The position numbers and the translations under genes were made by a program. Below are positions 42,709-50,170 of a DNA stretch of 59,991 bases, one piece after another. This DNA is from a virus. Numbering within the stretch: the stretch's first letter is position 1; every line of letters starts with the position of its first letter. The stretch covers positions 1 through 59,991 of IMG/VR virus record IMGVR_UViG_3300038426_000231. One strand, 5' to 3'. Below the pieces are notes generated by a model. The model worked only from the letters and a program-made list of their open reading frames with translations. It was not told where the DNA came from and made no database searches.

Positions 42709-43098
42709 TCAATGTCCATGCTCATAGCCCTCCGCATGAAGATAACTTTCGCGCTTCCATTTCCACTTAGCTTGCCGCTGATCATAAAGTTCAAGATGGC
42801 GCTGCAAAAACTCGCGATTCTTCCAGTCACGCGCTTTAGCAATCTGCGCATGGATGTGGCCACGCAAGTTGCGCACTAATTCAGCTTCGATATATTCGCG
42901 ATTTTCGTCTTCCATCGCTTCGCGCTCGGCTTCCTGTTCGCGCATGCGTTGTGAAAGCCGCTCGGCATCGTGCGCGGTATTGCACACAATCTTTTCGTAG
43001 AAAGTTGGTGCCGGATATTCTTCAGGCAATCCCATCACAAGCTGACCATTCGTGGTATTCAGCCAAAAAACAATTTTGCGACTCAATTGCGCGTTCAA
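42709..43098 (-). CDS. Charged helical protein between terminase and portal
   Basis: The 129-residue protein is likely to start at TTG 43098 (LNAQLSRKIVFWLNTTNGQL): AGTAGGAG lies seven bases ahead and TTG overlaps the terminase stop as TTGA. An ATG at 43134 would overlap the terminase by 40 bases without a good ribosome binding site. It is mostly charged helix (AERLSQRMREQEAEREAMED) and ends His/Lys-rich. Function unknown. Confidence 0.6.
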   Translation of the reverse strand: MNAQLSRKIVFWLNTTNGQLVMGLPEEYPAPTFYEKIVCNTAHDAERLSQRMREQEAEREAMEDENREYIEAELVRNLRGHIHAQIAKARDWKNREFLQRHLELYDQRQAKWKWKRESYLHAEGYEHGH

Positions 43099-45242
43099 TC
43101 GAATACTCCTACTGAAACCATGTTGAGTGAGCAAACTGCTTTGCTCAACGGAGGCATCTTTTCTTGCGGCAATGCATAACGTTTTTGTGACCGTTCAGCA
43201 AGAATGTCAAAGTCGTGCGCGGTAAAGAAGGATTGCGCCGCCGCTCGCACGCGATCATCGTGCTGACCGCTGCGATGCGTCATCTTGCTTTTGCCAGCCG
43301 CTTCATGTCGTTCCAAAGTTTTCAGTTCTTCAATCAGCCACTTCGATGCCGGTCGATACCAGCCGCCATTCACAGCTTCTGTAAAACGCGTCATCAAAAT
43401 CGGCACGCTCCACACATTCGAGTACCATCCCTGCTTTTTCCCGGATTCATCCTTGATCTTTTTGCTGTCGTAGCGGCGTGGAATGTGATGCCAATGAAAG
43501 CCCATCAGCTTCAGCTGGTGCTGGCATGTATCGCCAGGTCGCGTAATCTGCTCCACACAAAATTTCACGCCTCGCGCATCGTGCGCATGCTGGCCATACC
43601 ACGCGGCCATGCAAGCTGCAAAGCCCACTACTTGCGCAGAGTTGATGCGGTTCGATACCAGCTCGGCCACTTGATAGTCGTATTCATCCCCAAACCGATT
43701 GCGCGTCATCGATACGCAAGTACGGTCTTCATCCTCTTTGCCCAAACCATCCGCAGTATCAATACCGCAGCTATACGTGTAACCCTGTTTTGGTTCTTCA
43801 TAAACCAGCAACTTATCAAAAGTTTCAGATTCCACGTCTTCGTCTACAGGCAAAAGCGGAACCAGAATCCAGTCAAAATATTGGCCTCTATCCGATTTCC
43901 AGTTCACGCGAATATGCGGTTTGTCATAATCGACAATCGTTTCATTGGGTTCAAAACCTTCATCGATGGAATCGCCCGTAATCGCATAAGCCTGCACCGG
44001 CTTTTTTCTTTCTTTAGAATCGCTGCGCACTTCATAAATGTGATCTTCAATCTCCTGGATCACATCAGGTTCAAACACGCTGTCATACAAGCCCGTCAAG
44101 GCTTCAAAATCATCCGCTGGCATCTGTGCCAGCCAGATTTTTTGACTATGGTTCTTGCAGGATTTGTCGTAGTTGAACTGCCAAAACCATTGCTGTTCGA
44201 GCGGCATTCGCCAGTTGGTGCCAACTACGCGAGATAAAAACGGCGTATTGCGAACAAACAATTCTGCGCGAGCTACATGTTTCCGTGTCGCTTCAAGACG
44301 CTTTTCATAAAAACGTTCTGGCACCGGAAATTGACTGATCCAATCCTTTTCCGGATACAGATCCGTTGCCATCGGCCAAGGAATGAACACCGGACAAAGA
44401 TCATGCAACCCTTTCGGAAAGTCTTCTTTGGCCGCACGCCATGTTTCAGCCAACCATCCGGTATTGCCGCCACCCGTGCCTTCAAACACCATGAAGAGGT
44501 TTTTCGTGCTGTGCGTTGCACGCAGCAGTCCCTCTTCAATCACTTTTTTGGGCTTCGGAATGTCAGCAAGTTCCGATACATGAATGCAGGTCGGCGTCCA
44601 GCCTTGCGCGATGCCGGTTGCCTGCATACCCGATTGAATCGAAAGAACCGATCCATTATCGAAGGCACCCTTGGGCAAACGCCGTGGCACCAGCCACCAA
44701 GGGCAGCGATTGTAGGCAATATCCAGAATGCGGCCGATCAACTCAGACTTATCTGCCTGCACAGAAGCCATCACGGCCTGCGTGTGTGGAATAAACAGCA
44801 TTCTGTGAAGGAATTTCAGAGCGGTTTTTGTGGTGATGCCAACCTGCCGCGCTTTCAAAATCAGCAAACGAATAGCAACTTGCCGTTCGTCAAAGTCTGC
44901 AATCACAGAATCGAAAATCTCCTGCGATTTGCGATTTCTGAATTTGAAGATCTCACCGCCTTCATTGCACACAAATCCATAGCGGCTTTCAAAATAGTCG
45001 CTATTTAAAGCGCAAAGAGCTTGCTCATTCTCAATCCAGCGCCAGATTTCCTTTTGTCGTTTCTGAGTGATCGCACGAACAAGCGTGATATAGGAAGAGC
45101 GGGAGTTTGTTTCAATTTTTACGAGAGAGTCGATGTAATGTTTAAATTCATCAACCTGATCAAGCGTATGAGGAGTAGGCATCCACCCCTCACGCGCGGC
45201 AAATTCATCCAAGTTACGGAGAATAATCTTTTCGGAGTACAT
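43095..45242 (-). CDS. terL: Terminase large subunit
   Basis: The 715-residue protein is the DNA-packaging ATPase and nuclease. LILKARQVGITTKTAL (about residues 126-141) is the Walker A-type motif with the ARQ-G-T signature of terminases. CIHVSELADI (about 215-224) matches the Walker B region, with S-E in place of the usual D-E. CGIDTADGLGKEDED (about 493-507) begins the RNase H-like nuclease domain with its first acidic residue, and HDDRVRAAA near 673 carries the late acidic site. GGAGGGCG precedes the ATG. It packages genome into the procapsid through the portal encoded downstream. Confidence 0.88.
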   Translation of the reverse strand: MYSEKIILRNLDEFAAREGWMPTPHTLDQVDEFKHYIDSLVKIETNSRSSYITLVRAITQKRQKEIWRWIENEQALCALNSDYFESRYGFVCNEGGEIFKFRNRKSQEIFDSVIADFDERQVAIRLLILKARQVGITTKTALKFLHRMLFIPHTQAVMASVQADKSELIGRILDIAYNRCPWWLVPRRLPKGAFDNGSVLSIQSGMQATGIAQGWTPTCIHVSELADIPKPKKVIEEGLLRATHSTKNLFMVFEGTGGGNTGWLAETWRAAKEDFPKGLHDLCPVFIPWPMATDLYPEKDWISQFPVPERFYEKRLEATRKHVARAELFVRNTPFLSRVVGTNWRMPLEQQWFWQFNYDKSCKNHSQKIWLAQMPADDFEALTGLYDSVFEPDVIQEIEDHIYEVRSDSKERKKPVQAYAITGDSIDEGFEPNETIVDYDKPHIRVNWKSDRGQYFDWILVPLLPVDEDVESETFDKLLVYEEPKQGYTYSCGIDTADGLGKEDEDRTCVSMTRNRFGDEYDYQVAELVSNRINSAQVVGFAACMAAWYGQHAHDARGVKFCVEQITRPGDTCQHQLKLMGFHWHHIPRRYDSKKIKDESGKKQGWYSNVWSVPILMTRFTEAVNGGWYRPASKWLIEELKTLERHEAAGKSKMTHRSGQHDDRVRAAAQSFFTAHDFDILAERSQKRYALPQEKMPPLSKAVCSLNMVSVGVFD

Positions 45243-45253
45243 CGCCCTCCGAG

Positions 45254-45367
45254 CTAGCCTTTGACAGCAGTCGTCTTGGCAGCTCTCTTACCGAGCTTGT
45301 TCACCCGCGGCGTCATCTTTTTCAGTTGCACCAGCGTGGTCTTGGTAACGCGCTTCGTTTTTGCCAT
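45254..45367 (-). CDS. 37-residue highly basic protein
   Basis: Reads MAKTKRVTKTTLVQLKKMTP then RVNKLGKRAAKTTAVKG. AAGGAGGAAGTC is a strong ribosome binding site. It follows module E and ends 11 bases before the terminase start. Longer in-frame starts run back through the hairpin and are rejected. It parallels the 34-residue basic protein at 40 kb. Confidence 0.65.
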   Translation of the reverse strand: MAKTKRVTKTTLVQLKKMTPRVNKLGKRAAKTTAVKG

Positions 45368-45410
45368 GACTTCCTCCTTGGAACGGAATCTATTGCGATG
45401 GACTGGAAAC

Positions 45411-45520
45411 AGAAATGGCTCAGGCCATCTCTGGTCCTGAGCCATTGCTTGTTCCCGTAGAGGGGGGCATGCGTCTCGGTAATTCTTTTTACATGTATTC
45501 CGAATCGAAGTACGTGTCAA
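45411..45520 (-). promoter_or_regulatory. Late promoter-leader-hairpin module, copy E
   Basis: Leftward: -35 TTGACA (45520-45515), a 17-bp spacer, -10 TACATG (45497-45492), leader with ACGCATGCCCCCC, and a hairpin AATGGCTCAGG/CCTGAGCCATT just before the 37-residue gene and terminase. Matches copy D across the promoter, leader and stem, with the paired bases changed together (A-G and T-C). Confidence 0.75.
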
Positions 45521-45568
45521 GCCTAACTTATGCGGCAAAATGAACCATAAAAAATTCCTTTGATCACG

Positions 45569-46435
45569 TCATTCACAAAGTCCATATTTGCTTTCACACG
45601 CTGGGCGCGCAATTCCGTTAAAAATGTTGAACTGTCTGCCGCCACGATCTGTACGCGCCCATTCCACCACTTCATCCACATAGTTGTGGATCGTGAATTT
45701 TCCGCGTGCATCTATGCGTGGCAGGATGCCTGGAACGCAGGGAGCAAAGAACGTGAAACCTGTACGCTGTTCCCAACTTCTGATCTTGTCAATCATCTCC
45801 GGAAATCGGTCGGCCCAAAGACGCATATCCTCCTTGCCGCTGTTAATGCAAGGGGCACATCCGACGCGACCAAAACCAAGGGAATAAAGCGGATTGATGA
45901 GTTCGCCCGCTGCAAGCACATCGTCAAAGCACTGTTGCTTCGCCATTGCCGCAATAGGATGATTCACATAGCAATCAAAGTAATCATCCCACTCGCGCAA
46001 TGGCGTGTCTTTGCGTGCTTCTGATTCTTCACGTCTCAAGCCCGTGTATCGTTCATAATCATCTTGAACGTTGTCGCGCACCCAACGCCGCTGAGGAACT
46101 AACTTCAACTTTTCAGTACAGAATTGCGCTTTGCGCGATGGAGTGCGCTTCTTAATCTCAATCATGGTCGGAAAGTCGAGCGGCGCATTCCCATCGAATC
46201 CTCGATGCTCTGCAAAGCCATCGGTCTCCCACATATCGCGCACAAGATTATCAACCGTAACCACTGGAAATACTTCACGACTATATTGCGCAATGAAAGC
46301 TGTGGTCAGCGGATGCTCATTGCCACCAGCGGGGGAGTTCAACAGGATGATATCTTCAGCAGCAAAACGCTCACGTACCCAAAGAGCTGTGCGTTGCGAA
46401 TCGATTCCCCCGGAAAAGCCAACAATATGTTTCAT
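45569..46435 (-). CDS. PP-loop PAPS-reductase/DndC-like protein
   Basis: The 288-residue protein begins MKHIVGFSGGIDSQRTALWV; SGGIDS is the PP-loop ATP-binding signature of the adenine nucleotide alpha hydrolase family. TPSRKAQFCTEKLKLVPQRR (about 99-118) resembles the CTxxLK region of PAPS reductase-like enzymes, and GRVGCAPCINSGKEDMRLW (about 188-206) gives the CxxC pair seen in DndC/IbrA-type proteins. The reaction would be ATP-dependent activation for sulfur transfer or reduction. In phages these proteins are often annotated only as PAPS reductase-like. The start overlaps the previous stop as ATGA. Confidence 0.75.
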   Translation of the reverse strand: MKHIVGFSGGIDSQRTALWVRERFAAEDIILLNSPAGGNEHPLTTAFIAQYSREVFPVVTVDNLVRDMWETDGFAEHRGFDGNAPLDFPTMIEIKKRTPSRKAQFCTEKLKLVPQRRWVRDNVQDDYERYTGLRREESEARKDTPLREWDDYFDCYVNHPIAAMAKQQCFDDVLAAGELINPLYSLGFGRVGCAPCINSGKEDMRLWADRFPEMIDKIRSWEQRTGFTFFAPCVPGILPRIDARGKFTIHNYVDEVVEWARTDRGGRQFNIFNGIARPACESKYGLCE

Positions 46436-47046
46436 TGTTGGTCTCCGTCTCCCAAGCGTTTCTGCCGGATTGGCACCAGCTTTTCCAGCATGGCGCTAGG
46501 CGATGGAAACAAATCGTCCAAGTCATCTTCACTGCCAAAAACTTCACTTGATTCAGATGATTCTTCTGATTTTTCTGCCGAGCTTCCAAACACCGCTTTA
46601 CCGATGAAGGTTGGCCCCTTCGGAGACGGGAGCGCACCCACCATAATGTCGACTGCCGTGCGATCTTTTTCGCCGCTTGGCATTTTGGCAAATTCAATTC
46701 TCTTTTTCATCAAGCTTGGATGCGCGGTCAAAGCCAGAATTCTTGATGTATTGCCAAAAGAAAGCGTAATCGCATTCATGATTGCGCCGCACAAAGTTCG
46801 TCCATCCAGGTTGGCAGAAAGCGCAATCGCTTCCCATGGAACGCAGCGCCGATCCGTTTCCGGCATGGCATCGTACTTTTTCAAAAATGCTGCAATCACT
46901 TCGTCATGAACACAAAAGCGCATGGCGTCGAGTACCGAGCGCAATCCACCTTCTGCATGTTTGAACATCGAACTGAGCGCCGGCACCTTCGCTAGTTGTT
47001 CAGGCTTCACTTTCAGGCGTTTCAACGCTTCCGCTGTTCTCGTCAT
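46432..47046 (-). CDS. Possible small terminase or packaging partner
   Basis: From ATG 47046 this encodes 204 residues: MTRTAEALKRLKVKPEQLAK, a helical middle with GGLRSVLDAMRFCVHDEVIA, and an acidic/Ser-rich C-terminal tail (SSAEKSEESSESSEVFGSED). The frame is open to 47262 but that would overlap the 110-residue gene almost completely. Position two genes before the large terminase and the size make a small terminase possible. No HTH is certain, so this is a weak inference. Confidence 0.5.
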   Translation of the reverse strand: MTRTAEALKRLKVKPEQLAKVPALSSMFKHAEGGLRSVLDAMRFCVHDEVIAAFLKKYDAMPETDRRCVPWEAIALSANLDGRTLCGAIMNAITLSFGNTSRILALTAHPSLMKKRIEFAKMPSGEKDRTAVDIMVGALPSPKGPTFIGKAVFGSSAEKSEESSESSEVFGSEDDLDDLFPSPSAMLEKLVPIRQKRLGDGDQQ

Positions 47047-47332
47047 CCTTGTTTCCAGTTTTGGCACTGGTAGATTCAAGGAATTCTCTTTCGCGCGGGC
47101 CGACGTACTCTTTAATCGTGAGCCATTCTTCCGTGGTTTCGTCGCTTGCTCCATGCTGCTCACGGAGGATGTCTTCTTCGGTGGGGACGCGAGAGTAAAC
47201 AGCTTCACGGACTTCTTTTCGTTCGGGCCACTGCTTGGCGAATTGTTTTTCTTGTGTGTCATGGATGCCAGTCAAAGCTCCTGCAATCTGTTCAAACGCT
47301 GTGACAAGTCGCTCTTCTTGTTCTTCAGTCAT
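47000..47332 (-). CDS. Hypothetical 110-residue acidic protein
   Basis: Begins MTEEQEERLVTAFEQIAGAL, a typical start of small phage proteins of this region, then a charged body and an acidic Ser/Glu tail. The start overlaps the previous stop by four bases (ATGA). It overlaps the next gene by 47 bases in another frame. Function unknown. Confidence 0.6.
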   Translation of the reverse strand: MTEEQEERLVTAFEQIAGALTGIHDTQEKQFAKQWPERKEVREAVYSRVPTEEDILREQHGASDETTEEWLTIKEYVGPREREFLESTSAKTGNKDDENSGSVETPESEA

Positions 47333-47649
47333 TGAATCTTCTCCTGAGGAACTTCGCCATAGCTCGGAAAAATATTGCCATCCACAATAGGCAAATCGAT
47401 CGGATCAAGATCATCGAACGGCAATTCCGGCATCAGCCGCTGCGCCAGTTGGTAGGGCGTTTCCAAGGTTGGGTTCTTGCAGTTCTTGTGTTCTGTCTGA
47501 TCCACCCACCACGGCCCTACCTTCACATGGCGATATTTGTGCGTCTTCAGAATCCGCTTGTGGCAGAGTCTGCAAGTGCGATGATGAACTTCTTCAAGGT
47601 TGAAGAGCCCGATCAATCTTTCAAACCAGGTTTGCTTTTTCTCTTTCAT
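47329..47649 (-). CDS. Small zinc-binding hypothetical protein
   Basis: The 106-residue protein begins MKEKKQTWFERLIGLFNLEE and contains TCRLCHKRILKTHKYRHVKV then a C-x-N-C-like HKNCKN at about 55-60. The CxxC-H/H pattern suggests a zinc site. GAAAGG precedes the ATG. Function unknown. Confidence 0.6.
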   Translation of the reverse strand: MKEKKQTWFERLIGLFNLEEVHHRTCRLCHKRILKTHKYRHVKVGPWWVDQTEHKNCKNPTLETPYQLAQRLMPELPFDDLDPIDLPIVDGNIFPSYGEVPQEKIQ

Positions 47650-47658
47650 CCCACAAAC

Positions 47659-47991
47659 CTACTTTTTTTCTGATGCAGGGAGTGCTGGCTTGACAGTAGG
47701 AGTGGGCTGCTTCGGTTGATCCGCTTCCACAATAAACGTCGTTGGATTGATGTGGAAGCCGGAATGCTCTGCGGCAAATTCCGAAAGCACCGCTTGTTCC
47801 TCTTGACTTGCATCCTGCCATTGTTTCTGCGCACTCTGTTTTGTTTGCTGACAGCTTTGCAACGCAATCCGAACAGTAGTGCTCAATTGCGGCACAGGTT
47901 TTGAATCAGGCACTGGTGCAGGCGGCTGTTGTGCAAAAGCCGCCAGCAACATGATTCCAAGAAACACCAAAATCACAAGAATCTTTTTCAT
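47659..47991 (-). CDS. Small exported protein with signal peptide
   Basis: The 110-residue protein begins MKKILVILVFLGIMLLAAFA followed by QQPPAPVPDS, a clear Sec signal peptide with an AFA cleavage site. The mature part has a helical QQTKQSAQKQWQDASQEEQA segment and Pro/Lys-rich ends. GGAAAAGCA precedes its start. It is far from the lysis cassette, so an envelope role early in infection or lysogeny is possible. Confidence 0.65.
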   Translation of the reverse strand: MKKILVILVFLGIMLLAAFAQQPPAPVPDSKPVPQLSTTVRIALQSCQQTKQSAQKQWQDASQEEQAVLSEFAAEHSGFHINPTTFIVEADQPKQPTPTVKPALPASEKK

Positions 47992-48012
47992 TGCTTTTCC
48001 TGTTCATCCTCG

Positions 48013-48435
48013 TTATTCCAAACTGTCTGCGGCATTCTTTCTTGCATAGCGCCGCTTCTTGATTACTTCATGACCACTTTCATCCTTGCTCAGCGTCGGC
48101 ACTTCTTGGCCGCTGCGCTCCCGCACAAGATTCAAACGCGGCTCCAGCGCAATCACAATCTCCGCATCCACGGTCTTCTCTGTGATCTGAGCACCTGACA
48201 AGTCTTGATTGGCAGGGCGATTTACAGCAATGTCCTGCTTGATCTCAACAATGTCCACCCCGTGCAGATTCAAATGCACATGCACGTTCCCGTCGTAGCC
48301 CGCTTGGTAACTGTCCGTCTCCCGCAAATTGCAATCAGCCCGGAGCTTTGCTTCCACCTGATCCAAAATGTCGTTGATGATCTCTTCGCCCGTCAGCCCT
48401 TCCACATATTCCGTTGTCTCCACCTTATCCTCCAC
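48013..48435 (-). CDS. Hypothetical 140-residue acidic protein
   Basis: Begins MEDKVETTEYVEGLTGEEII; acidic and mixed alpha/beta, ending with a basic KKRRYARKNAADSLE. It contains a GYDGNVHVHLNLHGVDIVEI stretch with alternating hydrophobics. It overlaps the preceding gene by 11 bases. I do not recognise the family. Confidence 0.6.
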   Translation of the reverse strand: MEDKVETTEYVEGLTGEEIINDILDQVEAKLRADCNLRETDSYQAGYDGNVHVHLNLHGVDIVEIKQDIAVNRPANQDLSGAQITEKTVDAEIVIALEPRLNLVRERSGQEVPTLSKDESGHEVIKKRRYARKNAADSLE

Positions 48436-48652
48436 CGTTTCTAGATTTCACTTTTTCCAGATACCAAATCTCTGTCAACCGCAGCAACCCAATAAAATGC
48501 GAATTCGCATCTATGTTCGTTTGCCAAGCCAGATCGCCACTCTTGGTTCTATACGTCACAACTACTTCCAATGGCTCATCGTTACCGAAATCTTCCAGAC
48601 AGTCAATCAGCACTTGACTCGGCGAACGCTTTGTATCACTTTGCTCGTCCAC
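48425..48652 (-). CDS. Hypothetical 75-residue protein
   Basis: Begins MDEQSDTKRSPSQVLIDCLE and contains EPLEVVVTYRTKSGDLAWQT, a small beta-type domain similar in feel to phage proteins that respond to query-like small ligands, but no function is known. It directly follows the regulator gene (1 base between stop and start) and is co-transcribed with it. Confidence 0.6.
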   Translation of the reverse strand: MDEQSDTKRSPSQVLIDCLEDFGNDEPLEVVVTYRTKSGDLAWQTNIDANSHFIGLLRLTEIWYLEKVKSRNGGG

Positions 48653-48886
48653 TTACATCTCCTCGTCATGACTGTATTTTGCCTTCAACGCCAGAAACTT
48701 TCTCAGTGTGTTCTGAATCGGGGAAACCTTGCCCTTCTCAATCAGCTGTACCTCGCGCCGACTCATCCCTAAAACCTCAGCCAGTCTCACCTGCGTGAAC
48801 AGATGATCCTTGCGAAATGCCCGCCACTCCTGGCTGCGCACTTCCCGCTCTTTCAACTCCTCGTCAGTGACCGCTGGCTTTGGCAT
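48653..48886 (-). CDS. XRE-family helix-turn-helix regulator
   Basis: The 77-residue protein has a Cro/CI-type helix-turn-helix: FTQVRLAEVLGMSRREVQLI then EKGKVSP (about residues 32-58), with the usual Q, A and S positions. It lacks the peptidase domain of CI-type repressors, so it is Cro-like or of the small antitoxin type. Start ATG 48886 follows GGAGAGAATT; an ATG 8 codons earlier lacks a good site. Four TTGCGC-N5-TTGCGC repeats lie 15-223 bases upstream, the nearest next to its own ribosome binding site, which implies autoregulation. Confidence 0.8.
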   Translation of the reverse strand: MPKPAVTDEELKEREVRSQEWRAFRKDHLFTQVRLAEVLGMSRREVQLIEKGKVSPIQNTLRKFLALKAKYSHDEEM

Positions 48887-48900
48887 AATTCTCTCCGTCT

Positions 48901-49109
48901 TTGCGCACAACTTACGCCTAACTCAATTTCCTGTCTATGCTAATTTTTCATTGCGCTACGATTGCGCTTCTCATCGATCTATAGCGAATTTAGCCAAATT
49001 ATCCTCTATCCCTATAACCGCAATAATTTCGATATAAATTGCGCCTGAATTGCGCACGGCTCAACCCATTTCAAATTTTCTATGTTTTATCTTTGCGCTT
49101 AAATTGCGC
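48901..49109. promoter_or_regulatory. Four-copy TTGCGC-N5-TTGCGC operator cluster
   Basis: Direct repeats with 11-bp spacing lie at 48901-48917 (TTGCGC/TTACGC), 48951-48967, 49039-49055 and 49093-49109. One helical turn between half-sites suits two protein subunits on the same DNA face. A leftward promoter candidate TTGCGG (49023-49018), 16-bp spacer, TAATTT (49001-48996) lies among them. Confidence 0.7.
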
Positions 49110-49511
49110 TTCGACTTTTTCCCTGCTGTGGGTTTCTATGGACGAGTAAGGCGTCGACGACGACGCGCACCCCCCCTCCCCCGGACAACTCCCGGACCGC
49201 TGCGAGACAAGCCGAGCCGCATCCCGGGCCGGACATACGTTGACCATGCATCCGGCGCCCCCCAGCGCTGCTAAATCTACAGATTTAGCTGCAGCATCCC
49301 CATTTACAGCGTTTTTAGGGGGGACTACAGGACTTTGGACAGCTTGCCCATGCCCGACCATCACCGCGCCCAACGTGCACCATGCGCACCTGGCAACAGC
49401 CCCGCGCGCCTCACAATGCAACAATTGCGCCCGATTCCCCATTTTGATAGGTGACCGAAAAACAATCCTGATCCTTGAAGGCTTCACTTTCTGCGAATCA
49501 TCCGCGCACTA
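49110..49511. other. Gene-free part of the divergent control region
   Basis: About 400 bases without a supported gene. It is GC-rich around 49150-49430. It holds a copy of the early leader element (TTTTGATAGGTGACCG at 49442-49457) that is not followed by a gene, and a lone AATTGCGC near 49424. Open frames across it lack ribosome binding sites and coding character. It may be a replication origin or a remnant of a lost early gene. Confidence 0.45.
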
Positions 49512-49805
49512 TCACCATGGTGCAGTTACAGCCCTCTTGTTTCCGCCCGGGGGCGCATCGCACTAGACTAGCCTCACCACAGTGCAGACTGCGCAGAATA
49601 TCGGGATGGATGTGTTTCATTTTTCATCACATCGGCGGTTAGCGCAGCAGTGCGTACAACTCACCACGATGCAATATATATCGTGCACCACAGTGCAACG
49701 TGCCGTTATCCTATATACAACGGCGTCCAGTTTGATCAGATAGGGCATGCACCACAGTTACAAATTTCACACCACAGTACATTTTTTTGTTGCACTATGG
49801 TGTGA
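49512..49805. promoter_or_regulatory. Cluster of TGCACCACAGTGCA-type dyads
   Basis: At least seven related sites: 49513-49522 (CACCATGGTG), 49575-49586, 49662-49673, 49684-49697 (perfect TGCACCACAGTGCA), 49748-49761, 49768-49781 and 49791-49805 (inverted). The last overlaps the -35 of a rightward promoter candidate TTGCAC (49790-49795), 18-bp spacer, TAGAGT (49814-49819). An eighth copy is at 57500-57513. A regulator distinct from the XRE protein is implied. Confidence 0.65.
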
Positions 49806-49862
49806 AAGTAGGATAGAGTGATTAAGTAAGGTCATTCAAGCCTTACACACAGAGGGGGTCTA

Positions 49863-50063
49863 ATGAGTATTGAGAACGGTTTGTGTGGATACGTTGCGTT
49901 TTATCAAGGTAAGCGGATAGAAGTCTATGCGCCTTCCTTGTATGCAGCACAGAACAAGGTAGCGGAACAGTTGAAAGTCCCTGCCAAGAAACAGCATTTA
50001 ATCTCTGTTACGCTTTGCGAACATGAAGACGGTTCAGAAGTCATTCACACGGCAACCTTTTAA
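49863..50063 (+). CDS. Small early protein, 66 residues
   Basis: Begins MSIENGLCGYVAFYQGKRIE with AGAGGGGGTCT ahead of it. It resembles small proteins of phages and plasmids that open with a short beta sheet and YAAQNKVAEQLKV helix. It is the first gene of the rightward early region, just after the operator cluster and a promoter candidate. A small GTAAGG/CCTTAC hairpin lies in its leader. Function unknown. Confidence 0.7.
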   Translation: MSIENGLCGYVAFYQGKRIEVYAPSLYAAQNKVAEQLKVPAKKQHLISVTLCEHEDGSEVIHTATF

Positions 50064-50170
50064 CACGGGTTTTTCCCGTCTATCGGGTAATCGGTCCCGA
50101 TACTGAATGAGCGCGGCCAGCGGCCAAAGCGCGAAACGGGAACATAGTTCCGAGAATCAGAGGATTCAGA

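Noticed and set aside
46432-47262. Full 276-residue frame as one gene
   Set aside because: Its first 72 codons overlap a better supported 110-residue gene with an ATGA-coupled start; ATG 47046 is the more likely start.
49080-49566. Open frames in the divergent control region (for example 49080-49487 minus and 49240-49566 plus)
   Set aside because: They cross operator-like repeats, have no ribosome binding sites and show no coding character.
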